Assembly: GCA_036652035.1 (NCBI GenBank)
Contig: JAVVWR010000087.1
Span: 1 to 8,029 of the forward strand
Source of the DNA: JAEZVV01 sp036652035
Lineage (GTDB): Bacteria > Pseudomonadota > Gammaproteobacteria > Burkholderiales > Burkholderiaceae_F
Reading direction: 5' to 3'
Length of the DNA stretch: 8,029 nucleotides
Made by a program: the position numbers and the translations under genes. The notes under the pieces are model-generated. The model saw only the letters and a list, made by a program, of their open reading frames with translations, was not told where the DNA came from and did not search any database. Shown in pieces: positions 1 to 6,194 of this stretch (positions within the stretch are counted from its first letter, which is position 1; each line of letters starts with the position of its first letter).

Positions 1-3
1 TCT

Positions 4-88
4 TGGTGCCCAGGGAGGGATTCGAACCCTCACGCTGTTTAGGCGGCGGATTTTGAATCCGCTGTGTCTACCGTTCCACCACCCGGGC
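4..88 (-). tRNA. tRNA-Leu (anticodon CAA)
   Basis: Read on the minus strand, this 85-nt segment folds as a complete tRNA with an encoded 3' CCA (positions 6-4). The 7-bp acceptor stem pairs GCCCGGG with CCTGGGC (one G-U). The anticodon stem GCGGA/TCCGC holds the loop TTCAAAA, so the anticodon is CAA and the tRNA reads the leucine codon UUG. The long variable arm is typical of leucine tRNAs, and the T arm is GAGGG-TTCGAAT-CCCTC. It lies 50 bp after panD on the same strand, so it may be co-transcribed with the pan genes. A CATAAT hexamer (118-123, minus strand) could serve as its own -10 box, but I see no matching -35. Confidence 0.98.
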
Positions 89-93
89 AGGGG

Positions 94-114
94 GTCTGTG
101 CGCAATGCACAGAC
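94..114 (-). other. Hairpin between panD and tRNA-Leu
   Basis: A perfect inverted repeat: GTCTGTGC (94-101) pairs with GCACAGAC (107-114) around a 5-nt loop. It lies 5 nt before the mature 5' end of the tRNA in the direction of transcription. A smaller stem, CCGAA/TTCGG (124-136), sits just after the panD stop. No T-run follows the main stem on the minus strand, so it is not a classic intrinsic terminator. It could shield the panD mRNA end or guide separation of tRNA from mRNA; that role is inference. Confidence 0.5.
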
Positions 115-138
115 TGGATTATGCCGAAATTTTCGGGA

Positions 139-516
139 CTACTTTTGCACCGGCACGAAATCGCGCAGTTCTTTCTGTCGATTGTCGCCATCGACAAAGA
201 CAAGCCTGGGCTTGTGAGCCCGGCCTTCCTCGTCGCTGTAGTCGGCAAACGTGGCGATGATCACCAGATCGCCCACCTGGGCATGGCGAGCGGCCGAGCC
301 ATTGAGGGAAATCGTGCCCGAGCCGCGCTCGGCGACGATGGCATAGGTGTTGAGGCGGGCGCCGTTGGAGACGTTCCAGATCTCGACCCGCTCGAATTCC
401 CGAATGTCGGCGGCTTCCAGCAGATCGAGGTCGATCGCGCACGAACCTTCGTAATGCAGTTCGCTCGCCGTAACGGTGGCGCGATGGATCTTGGATTTGA
501 GCAGATTGCGTTGCAT
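139..516 (-). CDS. panD: Aspartate 1-decarboxylase (pyruvoyl-dependent proenzyme)
   Basis: PanD decarboxylates L-aspartate to beta-alanine, the amine half of pantothenate. The 125-residue product has the normal family length. The self-cleavage site is visible as YEGSC, with Gly24-Ser25 at the expected position; cleavage makes Ser25 the pyruvoyl cofactor. Other residues known from the E. coli enzyme are in place: Lys9, Arg54 and Tyr58 (in the ARLNTYA stretch) and Asn72. The gene starts 16 nt after the panC stop. The start is fixed by the canonical N-terminus (MQRNLLKSKIHRA) and by a modest GAG-type ribosome site inside a 9-nt tandem repeat. It is the last gene of the panB-panC-panD series. Cytosolic; identification is very secure. 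Confidence 0.98.
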   Translation of the reverse strand: MQRNLLKSKIHRATVTASELHYEGSCAIDLDLLEAADIREFERVEIWNVSNGARLNTYAIVAERGSGTISLNGSAARHAQVGDLVIIATFADYSDEEGRAHKPRLVFVDGDNRQKELRDFVPVQK

Positions 517-518
517 AT

Positions 519-536
519 CGATCTCAGCGATCTCAG
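519..536 (-). repeat. 9-bp tandem duplication at the panC/panD junction
   Basis: On the minus strand the 9-mer CTGAGATCG occurs twice without interruption. The upstream copy contains the TGA stop of panC (533-535). The downstream copy supplies the GAG-like ribosome site for panD, whose ATG begins 2 nt after the repeat. Confidence 0.9.
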
Positions 537-1375
537 ATTTCGAGGTTGTCGATCAGGCGCGTCGCGCCCAGCTTGGCGGCGACCAGCACCACTAGCGGCT
601 CGCCCGTGGCGATCTGCACCGCGTCGGGCGCCTTGAGATCGCGCTGGCGACGCAGCGAGACGTAATCGACCTGCCAGCCGTGGGCCGCCAGCTCGCGCGC
701 CGCGTCACCCTCGATCGCGGCCAGGTCGGTCGCGCCCGCCTTGATCCGCGCCTGCACCGCGAGCAGCGTGGCGTAAAGCCGCGGCGCTTCGGCGCGCTCG
801 GCCTCGGTCAGGTAGCGGTTGCGCGAGGACAGCGCCAGTCCGTCGACGCCGCGCACGGTCTCGTGCGGCACGATTTCAGTGGGCATCGCAAACTGACGGC
901 ACATATTGCGAACCACCATCAGCTGCTGGTAATCCTTCTTGCCGAACACCGCGACCCGCGGCTGAACACACGAGAACAGCTTCATCACCACGGTCGAGAC
1001 CCCGGTGAAAAATCCCGGCCGGAAATGGCCTTCCAGGATATCGCCCAAGTCATTGGGCGGCTGCACGCGGTAGTTCTGCGGCTCGGGGTAGAGCTCCTCT
1101 TCACTCGGAGCGAACAGGACGTAGACCCGGTTCTGCTTCTGCAGCTTCTCGATGTCGGCCGCCAGCGTGCGCGGGTATTTATCGAAGTCTTCGTTCGGCC
1201 CGAACTGCAGGCGGTTGACAAAGATTGACGCCACCACGGGGTCGCCGTGCCGGTGCGCCATTTCCATCAGCGCCAGATGGCCGGCGTGAAGATTGCCCAT
1301 CGTCGGAACGAAGGCGATTCGATTCTGACCGCGCAATTGATCGCGCAGGTCTTCAATGGTGTGGACAACTTTCAT
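533..1375 (-). CDS. panC: Pantothenate synthetase (pantoate--beta-alanine ligase)
   Basis: PanC joins pantoate and beta-alanine with ATP, through a pantoyl-adenylate, to give pantothenate. The 280-residue product has the usual length. Visible signatures are PTMGNLHAGH (24-33), with the nucleotidyl-transferase HxGH motif at 30-33; the NRLQFGPNEDFDKYPRT block; VFGKKDYQQL with its ATP-binding lysines; and the late ALSSRNRYL motif. The frame is open much further upstream (to 1573), but I chose the ATG at 1373-1375 because MKVVHTI is the normal family N-terminus and the extension would overlap panB with proline/arginine-rich nonsense. No clear Shine-Dalgarno precedes this ATG, so translation may depend on reinitiation after panB, whose stop is 52 nt upstream. 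Cytosolic homodimer in known relatives. Confidence 0.98.
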   Translation of the reverse strand: MKVVHTIEDLRDQLRGQNRIAFVPTMGNLHAGHLALMEMAHRHGDPVVASIFVNRLQFGPNEDFDKYPRTLAADIEKLQKQNRVYVLFAPSEEELYPEPQNYRVQPPNDLGDILEGHFRPGFFTGVSTVVMKLFSCVQPRVAVFGKKDYQQLMVVRNMCRQFAMPTEIVPHETVRGVDGLALSSRNRYLTEAERAEAPRLYATLLAVQARIKAGATDLAAIEGDAARELAAHGWQVDYVSLRRQRDLKAPDAVQIATGEPLVVLVAAKLGATRLIDNLEI

Positions 1376-1403
1376 GGGATCAGCAGTGCTGCGGACGGGC
1401 CGC

Positions 1404-1425
1404 GCTCGGTTGCAGCTCGGTTGCA
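1404..1425 (-). repeat. 11-bp tandem duplication between panB and panC
   Basis: The plus-strand unit GCTCGGTTGCA is present twice back to back (1404-1414 and 1415-1425), beginning 2 nt after the panB stop codon. A partial third start (GCTC) runs into the panB stop. The repeat takes up nearly half of the 52-nt panB-panC spacer. It is noncoding as far as I can see. Confidence 0.9.
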
Positions 1426-1427
1426 GC

Positions 1428-2255
1428 TCAGTAGCTGTGTTCGGCCCCGGGGAAGGCGTGTGATTGTACGGCAGCGACATAGGCCTGGGCCGCGGCCAGG
1501 ATGCTGGCTTGCCCGTCCATGAAATTCTTGGCGAACTTCGGCACCCGGCCGGGATAGACACCCAGCATGTCATGCAAGACCAGAACCTGGCCCGAACACC
1601 GGTGGCCCGCGCCGATCCCGATCGTGGGAATCGCCAACAGGGCCGTCACCTCGGCAGCGAGCGCCGCGGGCACCATCTCCAACACCAGCATGCTGGCACC
1701 GGCGGCCTGCAGGGCCAGGGCGTCGGCCTTCAACTGCTCGGCCGCCTCCAGTGTCTTGCCCTGGACGCGATAGCCCCCCAGGGCGTGAACCGACTGCGGC
1801 GTCAGGCCCAGGTGGGCGCAGACCGGAATCCCGCGGCTCGCCATGATTTCAACGGCCGGAGCAAGCCAGGCGCCGCCTTCGACCTTGACCATCTGCGCGC
1901 CGGCCTGCATCAGCCGCGCGGCGTTGTCATAGGCCGCGGCTGCGCTCGACTGATACGTGCCAAACGGCATGTCGGCGATCAGCCAGGCGTGGCGATTGCC
2001 GCGCGCCACGGCGGCGGTGTGATAGGCCACATCGGCGAGCGTGACCGGCAAGGTCGATCCATGCCCCTGGACCACCATGCCAAGCGAATCGCCCACCAGA
2101 ATCGAATGCACGCCGGCGGCGTCGAGCACCGCGGCAAACGAGGCGTCGTAACAGGTGAGCATGGCGATCGGCTCGCCAGCCGCGCGCATCTGCGCCAGCT
2201 TGGTGAGGGTGATTGGCTTGCGGGCGGCTTCGCCCGCGGGGCTGTTGGCGTACAT
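1428..2255 (-). CDS. panB: 3-methyl-2-oxobutanoate hydroxymethyltransferase
   Basis: PanB transfers a hydroxymethyl group from 5,10-methylene-tetrahydrofolate to alpha-ketoisovalerate to give ketopantoate, the first committed step of pantothenate synthesis. The 275-residue product shows the TIM-barrel signatures: LTCYDASFA (33-41); VGDSLGM with Mg-ligand Asp56; ADMPFG with Asp95; MVKVEGG with Lys124; CAHLGLTPQ (146-154); and LEMVP with the catalytic Glu193. These match E. coli Asp45, Asp84, Lys112 and Glu181. The frame extends ten codons further upstream, but the ATG at 2253-2255 has an excellent AGGAG site 5 nt away, so I prefer it. panC follows 52 nt downstream. An old kinase-gene fragment ends 19 nt before this start. 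Confidence 0.98.
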   Translation of the reverse strand: MYANSPAGEAARKPITLTKLAQMRAAGEPIAMLTCYDASFAAVLDAAGVHSILVGDSLGMVVQGHGSTLPVTLADVAYHTAAVARGNRHAWLIADMPFGTYQSSAAAAYDNAARLMQAGAQMVKVEGGAWLAPAVEIMASRGIPVCAHLGLTPQSVHALGGYRVQGKTLEAAEQLKADALALQAAGASMLVLEMVPAALAAEVTALLAIPTIGIGAGHRCSGQVLVLHDMLGVYPGRVPKFAKNFMDGQASILAAAQAYVAAVQSHAFPGAEHSY

Positions 2256-2260
2256 GAAAA

Positions 2261-2267
2261 CTCCTGG
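2261..2267 (-). promoter_or_regulatory. panB ribosome binding site
   Basis: On the minus strand CCAGGAG is followed by TTTTC and then the ATG at 2255. It is one of the strongest Shine-Dalgarno sequences in the minus-strand run, and it decides the panB start in favour of residue 11 of the longer open frame. Confidence 0.85.
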
Positions 2268-2274
2268 CAGTCGA

Positions 2275-2448
2275 TCAGGCGGCAAGCTTGAAAAGCTTGC
2301 TCGGCCCGCGCCCGCCGTCGATTCGGGAAAGCATCAGGTCGAGGTCAGCGACTCGGTCGATCGGGCTGAGCTTGCCAGAGCTGAGCACCAGCACTGGAGC
2401 CGCATCGTAATCGTGAAAGAAGGTGGCGCAACGATCGACGCCCAGCCA
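2275..2448 (-). pseudogene. Remnant of a deoxynucleoside kinase gene (C-terminal end)
   Basis: Read on the minus strand, this stretch stays open for 57 codons to a TGA at 2275-2277, but it has an in-frame TGA just before it (2449-2451) and no sensible start. From 2421 on, the translation looks like the C-terminus of the bacterial deoxyguanosine/deoxyadenosine kinase family: FFHDYDAAPVLVL, then an acidic helix (DRVADLDLMLSRI), then a GGRGPSKLF tail. In many Burkholderiales, as I recall, such a kinase lies between folK and panB, exactly this position. The N-terminal part with the P-loop is absent; its place is taken by the DUF486 gene. The first nine codons (WLGVDRCAT) match poorly and may follow a frameshift. 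An 8-bp inverted repeat with a GAA loop (2282-2300) lies within it. The kinase identity is judged from motif resemblance only. Confidence 0.65.
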
Positions 2449-2458
2449 TCAACGAGAG

Positions 2459-2809
2459 TCATGCCGAGCGGAACATGAAGTAGACCGCACCCACCATGCA
2501 CAGTGCCGCCCACAGGTAATCGAGCTTGAGCGGTTCGCGCATGTAGAGCACGGCAAACGGAATGAAAACTCCGAGCGTGATGACTTCCTGCAGGATCTTG
2601 AGCTGCCCCAAGGACAGCGCGGTATAGCCGATCCGGTTGGCCGGCACTTGCAGCAGGTATTCAAAGAGCGCGATGCCCCAACTCGCAAAAGCCGCGATCC
2701 ACCAGGGTCGGTCGTTGAGATTTTTGAGGTGCGCGTACCAGGCGAACGTCATGAAGACGTTCGAGCCGATCAGCAGCAGCGTCGTTTGCGCAACGACCGG
2801 GATTGGCAT
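2459..2809 (-). CDS. DUF486 / DMT-like small integral membrane protein
   Basis: The 116-residue product matches the DUF486 family, a group of small four-helix membrane proteins related to drug/metabolite transporters; their substrate is unknown. Likely membrane helices are at residues 5-25, 36-54, 69-89 and 97-114. Family-typical motifs include GSNVFMTFAWYAHL (15-28), WGIALFEYLLQVPANRIGY (44-62), QLKILQEVITL (69-79) and REPLKLDYLWA (91-101). Length and motifs indicate an intact gene. It starts 11 nt after the folK stop without a clear Shine-Dalgarno, so it is probably translated by coupling to folK. It ends directly beside the kinase remnant, which suggests that it replaced most of that gene. 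There is no functional link to folate or pantothenate that I can support. Confidence 0.93.
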   Translation of the reverse strand: MPIPVVAQTTLLLIGSNVFMTFAWYAHLKNLNDRPWWIAAFASWGIALFEYLLQVPANRIGYTALSLGQLKILQEVITLGVFIPFAVLYMREPLKLDYLWAALCMVGAVYFMFRSA

Positions 2810-2820
2810 GGCGAAGCGAA

Positions 2821-3315
2821 TCAGGAAAGGGGCGTGACGGCTTCGATGCGCTGGTCGGCCACCTGCGCGAGCAGGTCGATCACCCGACCGCGCCCGGGAA
2901 TGACAAGCTCGGGCTCGATATCGGCGAGCGGCCGCAGCACAAACGCACGCAGATGGGCGCGCGGGTGCGGCAGCGTGAGCGGAGTCGACTGGATGCAGAG
3001 ATCGCCGTGCAAGAGCAGGTCAAGATCGACGCTGCGCGGCGCATTGCGCTTGACCCCGTGGCGCTTGCGACCCAGCATCAACTCGAGCTCGAGCAGATGC
3101 AGCAGCAGCGCATAGGGTTCGAGCCGGGTATCAAGCCGGGCGACGGCATTGAGATAGTCCGGCCCTTCAGCGTCGATCGGAGCGGTGCGGTAATAGGGCG
3201 AGACCGCGACCAGCTCCGACTGCTCGAGCGAGGCGAGTGAATCGAGTGCGGCGGCAAAGGTATCGCGGGTGTCGCCCTGATTGGCGCCCAGAGCGATATA
3301 GGCCGCACGCTTCAT
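2821..3315 (-). CDS. folK: 2-amino-4-hydroxy-6-hydroxymethyldihydropteridine diphosphokinase
   Basis: FolK moves pyrophosphate from ATP to 6-hydroxymethyl-dihydropterin, preparing it for dihydropteroate synthase in folate synthesis. The 164-residue product has the usual length. Motifs are YIALGANQGD (6-15) at the N-terminus, SPYYRTAP (39-46), LGRKRHG (81-87), the metal-binding APRSVDLDLLL block (Asp97 and Asp99), and LPHPRAHLRAFVLRPLADI (114-132). The frame is open upstream to 3948, but that part is antisense-like noise inside pcnB; the ATG at 3313-3315 gives the standard start. It overlaps the pcnB stop in an ATGA arrangement, so translation is probably coupled. Cytosolic monomer in known relatives. 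Confidence 0.97.
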   Translation of the reverse strand: MKRAAYIALGANQGDTRDTFAAALDSLASLEQSELVAVSPYYRTAPIDAEGPDYLNAVARLDTRLEPYALLLHLLELELMLGRKRHGVKRNAPRSVDLDLLLHGDLCIQSTPLTLPHPRAHLRAFVLRPLADIEPELVIPGRGRVIDLLAQVADQRIEAVTPLS

Positions 3316-4694
3316 TGTGCCGCTCCGCCCGTCGACCTCCCGCGAGCACCGCCACCGCGGCGACGGCGCTTCTTCGACGCGGTCTCGGCCGGCGCCGTGA
3401 GCTTGCGCTGGCGCTCCAGGGCGGCGGCCTCGGCCACCATGTCGGCACGTTCGTCCTCGTCGGCCGAGGAGAAATTGCCCCACCAGTCGGCCATTTCGCG
3501 CGGAATCTCGTCGGCTGCGGCGCGCAGCACCAGGAAGTCGTAACCGGCACGAAAGCGCAGATGCTCGACCAGGCTGTACGGAGTCTTGCCGGTGCGCCGC
3601 TCGAATCGCGGCTGCATGCCCCAGATCTCGCGCATGTCGGAGGTGTAGCGGCGCTGGATCGCAAGCTTGTCGGTCTGAGTCTCGAGCACGTCGTCGACCG
3701 CCGCATTGAGCGCCACGATCTTCGGTTCGCCGCGCGCCAGCCGCGCATTCCACTGCGCCAGCACCTCGTGCCAGAGCAGGGTCGCGAACAGGAAGCTGGG
3801 CGCGATGTGACGGCCGGCCCGAACCCGCTCGTCGGTGCGCGAGAGCGCCAGCATCACGAAACGCTCGCCCGCGGGCTGCTCGAGAATCACGTCGAGCAAG
3901 GGCAAAAGACCGTGGTGCAGCCCCTCGGCGCGCAAGCGGGTGATGCACGCCACCGAATGCCCGCTGGTGAGCAGCTTGAGCATTTCGTCAAACAAGCGCG
4001 CCGCCGGAACGTTTTCCAGCAACTCGCCCAGGCTGGCGATCGGAGCGCGGGTGGCGTCATCGATCTCGAAGCCGAGCTTGGCGGCAAAGCGCACCGCGCG
4101 CAGCATCCGCACCGGGTCTTCGCGGTAGCGGGTGGCGGGATCGCCGATCATGCGCATGCGACGCTTGCGGATGTCCTTGACGCCGTCGTGATAGTCGAGC
4201 ACCTCTTGGGTCGAGGGATCGTAGTAGAGCGCGTTGACGGTGAAGTCGCGCCGCGCGGCGTCTTCGTATTGCTCGCCAAAGACGTTGTCGGCCAGCACCC
4301 GGCCGTGTTCATCCTTGGCGACCTTATCGGTCCCCAGCGAGCGGAAGGTCGAGACCTCGATCGTCTCGGCGCCGTGCATCACGTGCACCAGGCGAAAGCG
4401 CCGCCCGATGATGATGGCGCGCCGCGAGTGGCTCTTGACCTGCTCGGGCGTGGCGTCGGTGGCGACGTCAAAATCCTTGGGCGCCACGCCCAGCAGCAGG
4501 TCGCGCACCGCACCGCCGACGATGTAGGCCTTGAATCCGGCCCGGTGCAGGCTTTCGCAAGTCCGCAGCGCAGCCTTCGAGACCAGGGCGGGATTGATGC
4601 CGTGCTCGGCGGCGGTGTAGCGCTTGGGCTCTTTGCGCACACGCGGCTTGCGGGTCAGGATCTTCTGCATCTTCTCGACCAGACGTTTGATCAC
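3312..4694 (-). CDS. pcnB: Poly(A) polymerase I
   Basis: PcnB adds poly(A) tails to RNA 3' ends, which promotes decay by exonucleases. The 460-residue product contains the class II nucleotidyltransferase head: VGGAVRDLLLG (59-69) and DFDVATDATPEQV with the metal-binding Asp74 and Asp76. It continues with RRDFTVNALYYD (148-159) and the RNA/nucleotide-binding RYREDPVRMLRAVRFAAKLG (189-208). The long C-terminal domain ends in a very basic tail (SKKRRRRGGGARGR near 440-453), which favours poly(A) polymerase over the related CCA-adding enzyme. The start codon is GTG (4692-4694), supported by GAGGGG six nucleotides upstream; an internal ATG at codon 9 is the alternative. The stop overlaps the folK start. 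A 9-bp hairpin lies in the 63-nt gap from the preceding HAD gene. Confidence 0.96.
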   Translation of the reverse strand: MIKRLVEKMQKILTRKPRVRKEPKRYTAAEHGINPALVSKAALRTCESLHRAGFKAYIVGGAVRDLLLGVAPKDFDVATDATPEQVKSHSRRAIIIGRRFRLVHVMHGAETIEVSTFRSLGTDKVAKDEHGRVLADNVFGEQYEDAARRDFTVNALYYDPSTQEVLDYHDGVKDIRKRRMRMIGDPATRYREDPVRMLRAVRFAAKLGFEIDDATRAPIASLGELLENVPAARLFDEMLKLLTSGHSVACITRLRAEGLHHGLLPLLDVILEQPAGERFVMLALSRTDERVRAGRHIAPSFLFATLLWHEVLAQWNARLARGEPKIVALNAAVDDVLETQTDKLAIQRRYTSDMREIWGMQPRFERRTGKTPYSLVEHLRFRAGYDFLVLRAAADEIPREMADWWGNFSSADEDERADMVAEAAALERQRKLTAPAETASKKRRRRGGGARGRSTGGAAQ

Positions 4695-4700
4695 GATTGA

Positions 4701-4706
4701 CCCCTC
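4701..4706 (-). promoter_or_regulatory. pcnB ribosome binding site supporting the GTG start
   Basis: GAGGGG on the minus strand lies 6 nt before the GTG at 4694. It forms one half of the palindrome CCCCGAGGGG (4701-4710). It supports starting pcnB at GTG rather than at the ATG eight codons later. Confidence 0.6.
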
Positions 4707-4710
4707 GGGG

Positions 4711-4741
4711 CTTGAAAACGGCCCGCTCGCGCCGAGCGGGC
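4711..4741 (-). terminator. Hairpin with short U-run between the HAD gene and pcnB
   Basis: A perfect 9-bp GC-rich stem (GCCCGCTCG 4721-4729 with CGAGCGGGC 4733-4741) closes a 3-nt loop. On the minus strand it is followed by CGTTTTC. This looks like a weak intrinsic terminator or attenuator that would end or reduce transcription between the HAD gene and pcnB. The U-run is short (four) and offset by two bases, so read-through into pcnB is likely. Confidence 0.5.
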
Positions 4742-4757
4742 GACAACAAAGTTCACG

Positions 4758-5456
4758 TCAGCCATGCGCGGTCACCAGGTCAAAGAGTTGCAACACGTCC
4801 CAGCCACGCTCGGCGGCCACCGCCGCGAGCTTGGGGTCGGGGTGGGTGGCCACGGCCCGCCCGCCCGCCGCGGCAACGCGTTCGAGCAGAGGCAGGTCGT
4901 TGATCGAATCGCTGTAGAACACGCTGGACTCGAGCTCGGCAAAGCTCGCGCCGCGCTCGGCCAGGAACTGTTCGACCGCCCGCACCTTGCCTTCGAGGTA
5001 GGTGTGAGTGCCGATGTAGCGACCGGTGAACTCACCGTTCTCGTCCTCTGCGGGGCGAACCGCCAGCAGATGCTCGATGCCAAGCCGGGTGGCGATCGGA
5101 CGCGTGACGAAAGCGTGAGTGCCGGTCACCAGCGCCAGCGTGTCACCCGCGGCACGGTGGCTTTCGACCAGGTCGAAGGCCTCGGGCCGCAGCGCCGGCT
5201 CGACGTAACGCGAGAAGAACTCGGCGCGCCAGGCTTCGAGCTGCACGCGCGGAAAGCGCGCCAGCAGTCCCATCTGGAACGCCAGATAGCCTTCAACGTC
5301 AAAGCAGCCGGCTTTGTAGGTGCGCGCGTATTCGCGGATGCGGGAACCGTAGTCGGCGGCGTCGAGTCCGGCGCGGGCGACCAGGAAGTGGGACCAAGTG
5401 TCCGCGCTGTCGATCGGCAGCAGCGTGTGGTCCAAATCAAATAGGGCGAGTCTCAT
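4758..5456 (-). CDS. HAD-superfamily phosphatase, subfamily IB
   Basis: A 232-residue soluble hydrolase of the haloacid dehalogenase superfamily, phosphoserine-phosphatase-like group. All four catalytic motifs are present: motif I FDLDHTLL (6-13, nucleophile Asp7 and acid/base Asp9); motif II LVTGTHAFV (109-117); motif III lysine Lys157 in LEGKV; and motif IV YSDSINDLPLL (181-191, Asp183 and Asp187). The helical cap lies between motifs I and II (about residues 20-85). The product is presumably a phosphomonoesterase; its substrate cannot be read from sequence, and phosphoserine or histidinol phosphate are only family-based guesses. It lies between hda and pcnB, a position I recall for this family in Burkholderiales. 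Spacing to hda is 78 nt. No strong Shine-Dalgarno precedes the ATG. Confidence 0.92.
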   Translation of the reverse strand: MRLALFDLDHTLLPIDSADTWSHFLVARAGLDAADYGSRIREYARTYKAGCFDVEGYLAFQMGLLARFPRVQLEAWRAEFFSRYVEPALRPEAFDLVESHRAAGDTLALVTGTHAFVTRPIATRLGIEHLLAVRPAEDENGEFTGRYIGTHTYLEGKVRAVEQFLAERGASFAELESSVFYSDSINDLPLLERVAAAGGRAVATHPDPKLAAVAAERGWDVLQLFDLVTAHG

Positions 5457-5534
5457 TTTGGCCAGATTCTACCTGCCCCCTCGCCAGCACTCAGGTCTTT
5501 GGCCCCCAAGCCCGGGCGAGCAGCTATTGCGCAA

Positions 5535-6194
5535 CTACTGCGAGCTGGCGAGCCACTCACGCAGCAGCGGCACCGTGATCGGCCGCTGGCGCACCAGCGC
5601 ATACGAATCGATCGCGTCGAGCACCGCGACCAGGGTGCGCATGTCGCGCGGCAGATGCGCCAGCATCCAGGCTCGCACCTCCGGGCTCAGGACAATCCCG
5701 CGTGAACCGGCGTGGGCGACCAGCGCCTGGGCCTTTTCGACGTCGGAGAGCGGATGCATCTGGTAGACCAGACCCCAGGCCAGGCGCGATCGGACATCGT
5801 CGCGCAGAGCAAGCTGGGCGGGCGGAAAGCGCCCGGCCGCCACCAGGCGCGCCGCCGGATGCGCACGGACCTCGTTCATCAGGATGAAGAGCCGGGATTG
5901 CTCGTCGCCAGTGAGCCGGTCGACGTCGTCAACGCAATAAAGCTCGATCGCGGGATCGAATTCCGGCGGAGCGACCCCGGACTTTCCCTCAGCCACCCTC
6001 TCTCCACCCAGCGCGCGCAGCAGGTGCGAGCAGCCGGCGCCGGTCTCGCCCCACAGGTAGACGAACTGCGGACCGCCCCCGGCTTGTACCGCCCGCAGAG
6101 TCGCCAGCGCCTCGGCATTGCGGCCAGGAACAAAGTTGTCGAGCGTCGGAGTGAGCGGCTGGATCAGATCCAGAGCCAGCTGGGCTGAGTTCAT
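5535..6194 (-). CDS. hda: DnaA regulatory inactivator Hda
   Basis: Hda, bound to the DNA-loaded sliding clamp, stimulates ATP hydrolysis by DnaA and so prevents re-initiation of replication. The 219-residue product is a single AAA+ domain of typical Hda length. The N-terminal clamp-binding motif QLALDL (5-10) confirms the chosen ATG. Walker A reads GETGAGCS (49-56), with cysteine where lysine normally stands. Walker B is LYCVDDVD (85-92). The box VII region DDVRSRLAWG (132-141) supplies the arginine finger, likely Arg137 by comparison with E. coli Arg153. Sensor 2 is LPRDMRTL (181-188). It is the first gene of the minus-strand run, divergent from purM. It could be confused with a DnaA paralogue, but the DNA-binding domain is absent, so Hda fits best. 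Confidence 0.95.
   Translation of the reverse strand: MNSAQLALDLIQPLTPTLDNFVPGRNAEALATLRAVQAGGGPQFVYLWGETGAGCSHLLRALGGERVAEGKSGVAPPEFDPAIELYCVDDVDRLTGDEQSRLFILMNEVRAHPAARLVAAGRFPPAQLALRDDVRSRLAWGLVYQMHPLSDVEKAQALVAHAGSRGIVLSPEVRAWMLAHLPRDMRTLVAVLDAIDSYALVRQRPITVPLLREWLASSQ

Noticed and set aside
1376..1573. N-terminal extension of panC by 66 codons
   Set aside because: It would overlap panB, its sequence is proline/arginine-rich and unlike the family, and the canonical MKVVHTI start lies at 1375.
1464..2291. Plus-strand open frame of 275 codons opposite panB
   Set aside because: It mirrors panB almost exactly and has no domain or ribosome site; a GC-driven shadow.
2256..2458. panB-DUF486 gap as a riboswitch or small RNA
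   Set aside because: Most of it reads as a kinase C-terminus on the minus strand, and I see no known riboswitch core.
3316..3948. Upstream extension of the folK frame
   Set aside because: It lies wholly within pcnB in another frame; the family start and ATGA overlap place folK at 3315.
3237..4700. Long plus-strand open frame of 487 codons opposite pcnB and folK
   Set aside because: It is antisense to two genes with clear catalytic motifs; the translation is rich in Arg, His and Gly and shows no domain. High GC content produces such frames by chance.
5466..5471. Minus-strand TAGAAT as a -10 box for the HAD gene
   Set aside because: It would place the transcript start about 3 nt before the ATG, and no -35 is found at the right distance.
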